This document shows positions 1 to 7,505 of a stretch of DNA of 35,853 nucleotides, one piece after another. The notes beneath the pieces were generated by a model, which saw only the letters and a program-made list of their open reading frames with translations, had not been told where the DNA came from and did not search any database. The position numbers were made by a program, and so were the translations under genes. Positions within the stretch are counted from its first letter, which is position 1. Every line of letters begins with the position of its first letter. Source of the stretch: Prevotella sp. CAG:924 (GTDB taxonomy: Bacteria > Bacteroidota > Bacteroidia > Bacteroidales > Bacteroidaceae). The stretch spans positions 1-35,853 of the forward strand of contig HF988479.1 in assembly GCA_000431975.1 (NCBI GenBank), given 5' to 3'.

Positions 1-90
1 TGTGGTTCTTCGGAACTGCAGGGATTTTTTTTCTCCATCCTTTCCCTTTTATTTATCGGAGGGTTTCCCGCTCCGTTCTTCCGTCGGGTC

Positions 91-119
91 TTTGACGTGA
101 GGATGATTCTATAATTTTG
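91..119 (+). promoter_or_regulatory. Promoter of the MATE gene
   Basis: TTTG at 91-94 and TAATTTTG at 112-119 match the Bacteroidetes -33/-7 pair (TTTG and TAnnTTTG). The 17-base spacing is slightly short. The -7 element lies 8 bases before the ATG at 127, so the leader would be very short or absent. Confidence 0.6.
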
Positions 120-126
120 CAGTACT

Positions 127-1515
127 ATGTTAAGCAATAAACGCAATGATGTCTTGCTGGCGAAGATCCGAAATGGGCAGACGCTGACACAGCGGGAAAA
201 ATTCCATCTTATTGTTGGCTTGAGCATACCGTCGATCTTGGCACAGATCACATCTGTGCTCATGTTTTTTATCGACGCCTCGATGGTAGGGCATCTGGGA
301 GCGCAGGCATCGGCATCCATCGGTTTGGTAGAGTCGACCACATGGCTTTTCGGGTCGCTTACGAGCGCAGCCTCCATGGGCTTTAGTGTGCAAGTGGCTC
401 ATTTCATAGGTGCGAATGATTTTCAGCAGGCACGTTGCGTGCTCCGTCACGGTACGGTATGTACGTTGATCTTCAGTTTGGTTATTGCCAGTCTGGGACT
501 TATTGTAAGCGGCCGTCTGCCTTATTGGTTGGGAGGCGGTGCTGATATTGCGGGAGATGCTTCTTGGTATTTCCGTATTTTTATGTTTGTAATGCCTCTT
601 TTCCAAATGAATAATCTGGCCGGCAATATGTTGAAGTCATCGGGAGACATGCGAACACCGAGTATGATGAGTGTGATGATCTGTGTGCTCGATGTAGTGT
701 TCAACTATCTTTTTATTTATATCCTTCATCTCGGCGTTGTTGGCGCGGCCATAGGTACGGCGTTGGCAATTCTTTTTGGTAGTGTAGGCCAGAATTATAT
801 ACTTTATTTTCGTAACAAGATATTGGCTCTTCGCAATGATGTGGAGAAGTTTGTTTGGAATAACGATTATGTGAGGCGGGCATTAAGGATCTCTTCCCCT
901 ATAGCCTTTCAATCCGTATTGATGAGCGGTGCTCAGATTGTCAGTACGATGATAGTGGCACCTCTGGGCAATGTGGCTATTGCTGCCAATTCCTTTGCTG
1001 TGACGGCAGAGAGTCTTTGTTATATGCCGGGTTATGGTATTGGTGACTCGGCAACAACCTTAGTAGGTCAGTCGACAGGTGCCGGTCGTCCGGAACTGTG
1101 TCGTAGTTTCGCACATCTGACGATAGGTCTGGGTATGTCGGTAATGGCTTTTATGGGTGTTGTCATGTGGATCTTTGCACCAGAGATGATCGGTGTGTTG
1201 TCACCCGTCGATGAGATCCGGGAGCTGGGAGCCGCCGTACTTCGTATAGAGGCTTTTGCTGAGCCTTTCTTTGCAGCAGCCATTGTCAGCTATAGTGTCT
1301 GTGTAGGTGCCGGCGATACGTTGCGTCCGGCTCTTATGAATCTGTGTTCTATGTGGGGTGTACGTCTCACGTTGGCTGCATGGCTGTCGCGTTCGTATGG
1401 CCTCCGAGGTGTGTGGATCGCCATGGCGACGGAATTGACTTTCCGTGGCATTATTTTCCTCATACGCATTGCGCGTGGGAAATGGATGCGTCAGATACAA
1501 CCGGTTGTGAAGTAA
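127..1515 (+). CDS. MATE family efflux transporter
   Basis: This 462-residue inner-membrane protein has about twelve hydrophobic segments and the two-fold MatE repeat layout, with halves at roughly residues 28-190 and 250-420. Its length is usual for the family. The first segment carries the family pattern of a polar/proline start (SIPSILAQ) followed by a D-x-x-M-VG motif near residue 50. Such proteins export drugs or metabolites in exchange for Na+ or H+; the substrate cannot be read from sequence. It is a single-gene unit with its own promoter directly upstream and a bidirectional hairpin directly downstream. The ATG at 127 was chosen because it follows the -7 element closely. Confidence 0.93.
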   Translation: MLSNKRNDVLLAKIRNGQTLTQREKFHLIVGLSIPSILAQITSVLMFFIDASMVGHLGAQASASIGLVESTTWLFGSLTSAASMGFSVQVAHFIGANDFQQARCVLRHGTVCTLIFSLVIASLGLIVSGRLPYWLGGGADIAGDASWYFRIFMFVMPLFQMNNLAGNMLKSSGDMRTPSMMSVMICVLDVVFNYLFIYILHLGVVGAAIGTALAILFGSVGQNYILYFRNKILALRNDVEKFVWNNDYVRRALRISSPIAFQSVLMSGAQIVSTMIVAPLGNVAIAANSFAVTAESLCYMPGYGIGDSATTLVGQSTGAGRPELCRSFAHLTIGLGMSVMAFMGVVMWIFAPEMIGVLSPVDEIRELGAAVLRIEAFAEPFFAAAIVSYSVCVGAGDTLRPALMNLCSMWGVRLTLAAWLSRSYGLRGVWIAMATELTFRGIIFLIRIARGKWMRQIQPVVK

Positions 1516-1525
1516 TCATCAAATG

Positions 1526-1561
1526 AAAAAGGTGCCCTTGTGTATGAAGGGCACCTTTTTT
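1526..1561. terminator. Bidirectional terminator between the MATE and LytTR genes
   Basis: A perfect 14-base stem (arms 1526-1539 and 1547-1560) with a 7-base loop has an A-run on the left and a T-run on the right. It therefore works for the + gene ending at 1515 and the - gene ending at 1560, whose stop codon region overlaps the right arm. Confidence 0.9.
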
Positions 1562-2390
1562 ATTTTCCAAGGAAATTCTTATTTAGATAAGCATTAAAGG
1601 TCTCGCGATAAAGATCACCGATGGGCAGGTATGTGTCGTTGTCGATGATCACGCGGTTCTTGTTTACCTCTTGTATTTTCAATAGGTTGATGATGAACGA
1701 GCGGTGGATGCGCATGAAGTAGTTGGGTAGTCGTTCTTCCAGTTTCTTCATGGAGAAGAGGATAACGACAGGCTTTATACGTCGTCCGTTGGCATCGAGA
1801 GTGGCGAGATGGATCTTGAGATATTCGCTCATGCCTTCTACATAGATAATGTCATGGATGGCTATTTTCAAGATACGGCCGTCGCTTTTTACGAAGAGCG
1901 AGTCGTTGTCTTCACTGTCATTTCTTATTTGACTGTCTTCGTTGTGGCTGCTCTGTATGGACGTATTGTTACTGTTGTCGCTTGTGTGGTTTTCTGCAAT
2001 ATTATGGACCTTGCCCTCACTTGCCTGACGCATCAGCAAGATTCGTTTTTGCAGTTTGTTGGCGGCCCTTCGGAACTCATCGAGACTGAAGGGCTTGAGC
2101 AGGTAGTCTACGGCATCTACCTTATAACCTTCTACCGCATATTCGGTGTAGGCTGTGGTAAAGACGACGAGTGGTGGGGCTGCCAGACTTCCGATGAAGT
2201 CCAGGCCGTTGAGGTCTGGCATGTTAATGTCGCAGAAGATGGCGTCTACCGTGTCGCTGTTGAGAAAGCCCCGGGCTTCTACGGCGCTCTGGCACGAGGC
2301 TACAAGATGGAGAAAGGGTATTTTACTGATATAGACAGCCAGCTGCTGTAAGGCCAGTGGCTCGTCATCGATAGCTAATACATTGATCAT
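1560..2390 (-). CDS. LytTR-family response regulator
   Basis: This is a 276-residue DNA-binding response regulator. The receiver domain covers residues 1-120, with the acidic pair D8-D9, the phospho-acceptor D54 (in FCDINMPDLNG), a Thr in FTTAYTEYA and the conserved Lys in LLKPF. A Ser/Asn-rich linker (about 120-165) leads to a LytTR domain (about 168-272) containing VEGMSEYLKIH and MRIHRSFIIN. The kinase gene upstream on the same strand overlaps this start by 4 bases (ATGA type), so translation is coupled and the two form a cognate pair. The family is usually involved in cell-surface or signal-dependent regulation; the target genes are unknown. Confidence 0.95.
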   Translation of the reverse strand: MINVLAIDDEPLALQQLAVYISKIPFLHLVASCQSAVEARGFLNSDTVDAIFCDINMPDLNGLDFIGSLAAPPLVVFTTAYTEYAVEGYKVDAVDYLLKPFSLDEFRRAANKLQKRILLMRQASEGKVHNIAENHTSDNSNNTSIQSSHNEDSQIRNDSEDNDSLFVKSDGRILKIAIHDIIYVEGMSEYLKIHLATLDANGRRIKPVVILFSMKKLEERLPNYFMRIHRSFIINLLKIQEVNKNRVIIDNDTYLPIGDLYRETFNAYLNKNFLGK

Positions 2391-3559
2391 GCGTTTGCTG
2401 TGTTAATGGGTTGGATGGGAAATTGGAGTCTTACGTTGTAGGTGTCATCCTGATCCTGGATGTCGAGTTGATAGTTATCGCCGAAGAGGAGGTCGAGACG
2501 TTTTCGGGTATTTTTCAATCCTACGCCGCCTTTCCGTTCCATACTTTCCGGATGCTTGCTGTTTACACATTCAAAATAGAATTTATCTTTGTCGAAGTTC
2601 ATTTTGATATGAATAAAGCTGGCGTGCTGATAGCTGATGCCATGCTTGAAGGCGTTCTCTACAAAGTTGATTGTGAGCAGGGGAGGCACCATGGCATTGG
2701 GTATCTGTTGCTGCCGTTCAATGCTGATCTCGACTTTTTCAGTGAAGCGCAGACGCATCAGTTTGATATAGCTGTATATAAACTGGTCCTCACGTTGTAG
2801 GGGTACGAGTGGCTTGTCAGCCTCATAGAGCAGATAGCGCATCATCTTGGAGAGCTCGACGAGTGTGTCTTTTGCTTTTTCTGGATTGATGTCGATGAGG
2901 GCATGGATATTGTTGAGCGTGTTCATGAAGAAATGTGGGCTAATCTGATATTTCAGATACTCCAGTTGTTGCTCCATATTCTTGCTTTCCAATTGCTGTA
3001 ACAGGGTCCGGTCTTTCTCGGTCTTGAAGAAGATCTTGACTCCAATATTGAATCCGAAGAGGCTGAGGAGCATTAGAATACTGATGATGTCTGGTTGGAA
3101 AGGCATGGGAGGCCCTAGACGGCGATGGTTGAAAGTGGATGACATCTTCATGGGATGATTATGATAAGAGGCATCTGTCGTTGTCGTGTCACCTTGCCGG
3201 GTCAGTGTGTGCCACTCTTTTTGGTTGATATGTTGGCGGGGAGGGTAAGGCTCATGAAAGGCAACATATTCATAGCGCACCAAAGCGAAGATCACTGTAA
3301 GGCAGAATACGGAGGCAAGGTAGAGTCCGCTGCGCCGGTGATAGACGATCAACGGTGCCAGCAGGTGATTGTGGATGAGGAAGGCGATAAAGAAGATGGC
3401 AAAACTCTTCCATATATGAAAAATGGTGTCCCAATAGAAGGGAACCTCGGAATGACTGCGTGTAAGCACATAGAAGCTGAGAACGGGTATCAGAAAGACA
3501 ACCGCCCACAGTCCTAGATAGATGCAGATCTCCCTACTAATATGAAGCCTTCGTTTCAT
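2387..3559 (-). CDS. Sensor histidine kinase, LytS/YehU type (His_kinase PF06580)
   Basis: This 390-residue membrane sensor kinase has four hydrophobic segments (about residues 12-32, 48-68, 80-98 and 157-176). A soluble His-rich loop at about 100-156 separates the third and fourth and may be the sensing part. A short coiled coil (about 185-203) precedes the phospho-acceptor H209 in QISPHFFMNTLNN. The catalytic ATPase has the N-box NFVENAFKHG and glycine motifs including GVGLKNTRKRL. It overlaps the downstream LytTR gene by 4 bases, so this is a two-gene two-component operon. The signal is not evident. Confidence 0.95.
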   Translation of the reverse strand: MKRRLHISREICIYLGLWAVVFLIPVLSFYVLTRSHSEVPFYWDTIFHIWKSFAIFFIAFLIHNHLLAPLIVYHRRSGLYLASVFCLTVIFALVRYEYVAFHEPYPPRQHINQKEWHTLTRQGDTTTTDASYHNHPMKMSSTFNHRRLGPPMPFQPDIISILMLLSLFGFNIGVKIFFKTEKDRTLLQQLESKNMEQQLEYLKYQISPHFFMNTLNNIHALIDINPEKAKDTLVELSKMMRYLLYEADKPLVPLQREDQFIYSYIKLMRLRFTEKVEISIERQQQIPNAMVPPLLTINFVENAFKHGISYQHASFIHIKMNFDKDKFYFECVNSKHPESMERKGGVGLKNTRKRLDLLFGDNYQLDIQDQDDTYNVRLQFPIQPINTANA

Positions 3560-3659
3560 GAGCTGTTTTGTTGGTCTGCGGATATTGTGCCTGTTTGGTT
3601 ATGGAAACTGCAAGGTGGCGGTTGCTGTTTTCAGTCAGGTACAAAATTCCCATACTATA

Positions 3660-3667
3660 CAAAATTA
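3660..3667 (-). promoter_or_regulatory. Candidate -7 element of the kinase/regulator operon
   Basis: On the minus strand this reads TAATTTTG, a full match to TAnnTTTG. It would give a leader of about 95 bases before the kinase ATG at 3559. No convincing TTTG sits at the -33 position, so the assignment is moderate. Confidence 0.4.
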
Positions 3668-3801
3668 AAGATCTATGTGCGAATAGGAAAAATAATTCAA
3701 CCTAAGCCCCCATTCACTCAGTTAGTATGAACATCTGTGAGCGGATACGTGCTTGGGGTATACGCGTAAGGGGGGAGGAGTGTAGTAGGAGGTAATACGG
3801 G

Positions 3802-4350
3802 TCAGACGAGGAATTTGAGAAAGTCGTCGGCTTGTCTTTGCAGTTCCAGTTTCTGCTCCTCGGAGAGGATCACTTTATTGTCGCTCCAGGCCTCTGGGTT
3901 GGCAGACAGTCCTACCTGTGTAGGTAATGTGCGGGCGCGGAGAAAGTCGAGCAGGGCGGTCAGTTTCTCACGGCAGTCCTTTGTCTGGTTGCGTCCGCCC
4001 ATGCCGGTAATGGCGACAGCCTTGTTTTCGATGGAGGTATGTCGGTCGGGATCGTTGGCTTTCAATGGTCGGGAGAGCCAGTCGAGGAGGTTCTTCACCT
4101 GGGCAGGATAACTGTAGTTATATTCCGGTGTGAAGATCCATAGGCCGTCAGCCTTTGTCACTTGCTCGCGTACACGGGCAACGGCAGCCGGAGCTGGGAA
4201 TTCGATGTCCTCGTTGACGAATGGAAGGTCATCAAAGTCAAGCCATTTCACCTGCGCCTTGTTTCTGAGCAGGTCGTTGATGTAGTTGGCTACTTGGCGG
4301 TTGAAGGACTGCTTACGCAGAGATCCGATGATAAATAGAATCTGTTTCAT
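3802..4350 (-). CDS. NADPH-dependent FMN reductase (flavodoxin-like fold)
   Basis: This 182-residue cytoplasmic flavoprotein matches the FMN_red family (PF03358). It has an N-terminal phosphate-binding loop GSLRKQSFNRQ at about 9-19 and a flavin-contacting stretch TPEYNYSYPAQVKNLLDW at about 74-91, followed by GMGGR at about 115. Members use NAD(P)H to reduce flavin, quinones or azo compounds; the physiological substrate here is not determined. It stands between the two-component operon and asd, with more than 190 bases on either side, so it is probably transcribed alone. Confidence 0.92.
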   Translation of the reverse strand: MKQILFIIGSLRKQSFNRQVANYINDLLRNKAQVKWLDFDDLPFVNEDIEFPAPAAVARVREQVTKADGLWIFTPEYNYSYPAQVKNLLDWLSRPLKANDPDRHTSIENKAVAITGMGGRNQTKDCREKLTALLDFLRARTLPTQVGLSANPEAWSDNKVILSEEQKLELQRQADDFLKFLV

Positions 4351-4403
4351 AGTCGTTTATGATAGGGATGGGATGTAGCCTGCATGATCGTAGGATGTTT
4401 ATA

Positions 4404-4453
4404 AGAAAAAATAAAAGCCTGTCCGCATCCGCCGGAGCGAAATACAGGACAGG
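4404..4453 (-). terminator. Candidate terminator downstream of asd
   Basis: Read on the minus strand, GCCTGTCC pairs with GGACAGGC across a loop of about 26 bases and is followed by a T-rich run (TTTTATTTTTT). It lies about 90 bases beyond the asd stop. The long loop may fold further through its GC-rich centre. Confidence 0.55.
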
Positions 4454-4475
4454 CCATCGCGATATTAACAGGGGG

Positions 4476-4498
4476 AACTTCCTTGATGGAAGGAAGTT
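4476..4498. repeat. Inverted repeat between asd and the FMN reductase gene
   Basis: Perfect 9-base arms AACTTCCTT/AAGGAAGTT flank a 5-base loop, with TTTTATTT after the right arm on the plus strand. No plus-strand gene reads into it, so on the minus strand it is probably a stabilising hairpin in the asd 3' region. Confidence 0.5.
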
Positions 4499-4541
4499 TT
4501 ATTTCCTTAGAAAGGCTACCCTTGAGGATAGCTTGTCGGTC

Positions 4542-5549
4542 TTATTTCTTGTGTGCGAGCATATACTCGGCAATTTGTACGGCATTGAGTGCAGCACCTT
4601 TGCGGATCTGGTCACCGGTGAGCCACAGCGTCGTTGAGTTGTCATCGGCAAGATCCTTACGGATACGACCCACATACACATCATCCTTACCGGCGCTCTC
4701 AAGTGGCATGGGGTAGACATAGTTCTGCGGATCGTCGACGACTGTCACACCGGGAGCGGCTGCGAGAGCCTTGCGGATCTCATCCACGCTCAGGGGCTTC
4801 TCTGTTTCAAACCATACACTCTCAGAGTGGGAGCGCAGTGAGCTGACACGTACGCAGGTAGCGGAAGTACGTACATCGGAGTGCATGATCTTGCGAGTCT
4901 CGTTGTACATCTTCATCTCTTCCTTGGTGTAGTCGTTCGGCATCATCTTGTCGATCTGAGGGATCACATTGTATGCCAGCTGATGGGGGAACTTATTGAT
5001 CGTCTTTACCTCGCCCTCCTCAATGAGCTCCTTGTACTGCTGCTCCAGCTCTTTCATGGCTGAGGCACCGGCACCGGATGCGCTCTGATAGCTGGCGATA
5101 TGGATCTTCTTGATGTGAGAGAGCTTCTCGATGGGCTCCAGTACAACAACCATCATGATGGTTGTGCAGTTGGGGTTGGCAATGATATGACGGGGGGCGT
5201 TGAAAGCATCGTCTCCGTTAACCTCGGGAACGACCAATGGCACATCCTCGTCCATACGGAAGGCACTCGAGTTGTCGATCATCGTCGCACCATAACGAGT
5301 GATGGTGTCAGCGAATTTCTGACTAGTGCCGGCGCCGGCAGAGGTGAAAGCTATGTCCACACCCTTAAAGTCATCGTTGTCCTGAAGGAGTTTCACCTCG
5401 ATATCTTTACCGCGGAACGAATACTTCCGGCCTGCACTGCGCTCACTGCCAAAGAGCAGAAGGTCGTCTACCGGGAAATTACGCTCGTCGAGGATGCGCA
5501 GGAGTTCTTGTCCTACGGCACCGCTGGCACCTACAATAGCTACTCTCAT
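4542..5549 (-). CDS. asd: Aspartate-semialdehyde dehydrogenase
   Basis: This 335-residue cytoplasmic enzyme reduces 4-aspartyl phosphate to aspartate semialdehyde with NADPH, at the branch point to lysine/diaminopimelate, threonine and methionine. The N-terminal Rossmann motif is GASGAVG (residues 7-13). The catalytic cysteine is C128 in ANPNCTT. The substrate-binding stretch SYQSASGAGA lies near 150, and the conserved histidine is in the VRVSSLRSHSE region near 240. Length and order are those of the bacterial family. A -7 element about 40 bases upstream supports the start at 5549. The gene appears monocistronic. Confidence 0.97.
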   Translation of the reverse strand: MRVAIVGASGAVGQELLRILDERNFPVDDLLLFGSERSAGRKYSFRGKDIEVKLLQDNDDFKGVDIAFTSAGAGTSQKFADTITRYGATMIDNSSAFRMDEDVPLVVPEVNGDDAFNAPRHIIANPNCTTIMMVVVLEPIEKLSHIKKIHIASYQSASGAGASAMKELEQQYKELIEEGEVKTINKFPHQLAYNVIPQIDKMMPNDYTKEEMKMYNETRKIMHSDVRTSATCVRVSSLRSHSESVWFETEKPLSVDEIRKALAAAPGVTVVDDPQNYVYPMPLESAGKDDVYVGRIRKDLADDNSTTLWLTGDQIRKGAALNAVQIAEYMLAHKK

Positions 5550-5589
5550 GATTCTTTCTTTATATTTTTGAATATCTTTTCCTTGACTG

Positions 5590-5597
5590 CAAAATTA
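5590..5597 (-). promoter_or_regulatory. -7 promoter element of asd
   Basis: The minus strand reads TAATTTTG (TAnnTTTG), 40 bases before the asd ATG. A TTTG lies 24 bases upstream (5622-5625), slightly farther than the usual spacing. Confidence 0.55.
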
Positions 5598-5706
5598 CGA
5601 TATTTTGAATTAATATCACTACAAAATGAGGGAATTTTTTGCAATTAGGGCGGATGGGCGAAGAGCTTTGTCACCCAAGGGGATATTTTGGGGTGTCCTT
5701 TCCATT

Positions 5707-6597
5707 TTATTCTGTGTCAGTCAATCGGATACCGTCATCGCTGATGGTGATCAGTCGCTGCTTGTATAGTTCTCCTACGGCACGCTTGTACACCTTCTTG
5801 CTCACCTGAAAGGCTCTTTTGATGTCTTCCGGCTCGCTCTTGTCTCCCAGGGCGCAATAGCCGCCGTGGCTCTCGAGCCAGTGCAGGAGAGTCTCGGCAA
5901 AGTCGTCGGTGCCTCGTCGTCCGGTTGGTTGGAGCGTGAGGTCTATCTTGCCGTCGGGCCGTACTTGCTTGATATAGCCCTTCATGCGGTCACCGCTGTG
6001 AACGGGACGGAAGATCTGACTGTCGTAGATCAGTCCTTGGAACAGATTGTCGATGATGACTTTGAATCCTAGTGGCGACTTCTGCCATACGATGAGATCG
6101 ACTTCCTCTCCAGGTTGGTAGGTGGGACGCTTGTCAGAAAGAAATTTGTCTACCTTGGCTGAAGCCGTGATACGGTAGGTCTCTGGATCGATATAGAGGA
6201 AGACGAGATAGTAATGGTCAATCTCCATCTTACGTTTCTGCTCGCTGAAAGGACAGAATACGTCTTTCATCACGCCCCAGTTGAGGAAGGCTCCATATTT
6301 GTTCACCCATGTGCATTGTAGCCAGGCAAACTGTCCGACAACAGCGAGTGCCTGTTCGGTGGTGGCCACGAGACGTTCCTCCTGGTCGAGATAGACGAGA
6401 CAGCGGATGGTGTCGCCCGTTTTTGTGCCTTCCGGTACATATTTCGCGGGCATCAGAATCTCTCCCTCCCGTCCGCCGTCGAGGAAGACACCGAAGGTCT
6501 CTTTGCCGTTGAAGGCATGCGAGTCTTCACGCGTAGCCATACGCGTGACGGTGAGATCGTTGTAGTCACCCAATTTGATTAACAGGTCGTTGTTCAT
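5707..6597 (-). CDS. CvfB-like S1 RNA-binding protein
   Basis: I place the start at 6597, giving 296 residues beginning MNNDLLIKLGDYN. An ATG at 6684 is also in frame, but its extra 29 residues look non-conserved. The protein has the CvfB/YitL layout: tandem S1-like OB domains in the first 220 residues (the motif GREGEILMPAKYVPEG near 43-58, WVNKYGAFLNWG near 105, and a third S1 unit with SGDRMKGYIKQVRPDGKIDLTLQP near 200-223). A C-terminal winged helix (about 230-296) follows. Family members bind RNA and affect expression of virulence genes in Gram-positive bacteria; the role in Bacteroidales is not established. It lies 131 bases downstream of the ABC ATPase and may be co-transcribed. Confidence 0.85.
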   Translation of the reverse strand: MNNDLLIKLGDYNDLTVTRMATREDSHAFNGKETFGVFLDGGREGEILMPAKYVPEGTKTGDTIRCLVYLDQEERLVATTEQALAVVGQFAWLQCTWVNKYGAFLNWGVMKDVFCPFSEQKRKMEIDHYYLVFLYIDPETYRITASAKVDKFLSDKRPTYQPGEEVDLIVWQKSPLGFKVIIDNLFQGLIYDSQIFRPVHSGDRMKGYIKQVRPDGKIDLTLQPTGRRGTDDFAETLLHWLESHGGYCALGDKSEPEDIKRAFQVSKKVYKRAVGELYKQRLITISDDGIRLTDTE

Positions 6598-6728
6598 GTC
6601 TTTTATCTGTTTTATGCCGCTCGTGTCGGGGCGGGCGATTGAGTTGATGTTTTTACTTTTTGTCGGAAGTAGGGTAAATCCCATCTGGTGGGTGGCTGTT
6701 GCCGTTTGTCGTGTGGCAGGCCAGTCTG

Positions 6729-7490
6729 TTAGATGATGTTTTCGTCTTTTGTCAGGTCATCTCCTGCCATTGCCGGTGCTTCGTCAGCGGGCTGTTCTTC
6801 GTTTTGTACGTCGTTGGCCGTCTCCTTGGATGCTTCCTCTTTTTCAAGCAGTCCGTCTTTCATGTGGATAGTGCGGTCAGTGATGGAGGCGAGACTCTCA
6901 TCGTGGGTGACGATCACGAAGGTCTGACCGTATTTGTCACGCAGATCGAAGAAGAGCTGATGCAACTCTGCCTTGTTTTTCGAGTCAAGTGATCCCGAAG
7001 GCTCGTCGGCAAGGATGACGGCTGGATTGTTGATCAGGGCACGTGCCACTGCCACACGCTGCTTCTCTCCTCCGGATAGCTCATTGGGCTTGTGGCTGGC
7101 CCGGTCGCTGAGGCCCATGAAGCTGAGCAGTTCCTCAGCGCGTTTCTTGGCGGCGCTGCGGTTTGTGCCGGCTATGAAGGCAGGTATCATGACGTTCTCC
7201 AAGGCGGTGAATTCCGGCAGGAGTTGGTGGAATTGGAAGACGAAGCCGATATGCTGGTTGCGGAAGTCGGCCAGCTTCTTCGATGAGAGACCGTTGACGC
7301 TGATGCCGTCTACGGTGATCGATCCGCTGTCGGGCTTGTCGAGTGTGCCTATGATCTGAAGGAGTGTTGTCTTGCCGGCGCCCGAAGGACCGACGATCGA
7401 CACCACCTCGCCTTTGTCGATATGCAAGTCGATGCCGCGAAGCACCTGCAACTTGCCGAATGATTTGGTGACACCTTTGATATCTATCAT
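6729..7490 (-). CDS. ABC transporter ATP-binding protein, LolD/MacB type
   Basis: This 253-residue ABC ATPase has Walker A GPSGAGKTT (residues 34-42), signature LSGGEKQRVAVARAL (about 138-152), Walker B VILADEPSGSLD (about 158-169) and a switch histidine in FVIVTHD. It resembles the LolD/MacB group, which powers lipoprotein sorting or efflux with separate FtsX-like permeases. No permease gene is next to it, so its partner must be elsewhere. After the usual end near residue 215 it has an acidic tail of roughly 35 residues rich in Glu, Asp and Ala. It starts 15 bases after the antiporter stop and is almost surely in the same operon. Confidence 0.9.
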   Translation of the reverse strand: MIDIKGVTKSFGKLQVLRGIDLHIDKGEVVSIVGPSGAGKTTLLQIIGTLDKPDSGSITVDGISVNGLSSKKLADFRNQHIGFVFQFHQLLPEFTALENVMIPAFIAGTNRSAAKKRAEELLSFMGLSDRASHKPNELSGGEKQRVAVARALINNPAVILADEPSGSLDSKNKAELHQLFFDLRDKYGQTFVIVTHDESLASITDRTIHMKDGLLEKEEASKETANDVQNEEQPADEAPAMAGDDLTKDENII

Positions 7491-7505
7491 GTTGTTTCTT
7501 TTATT

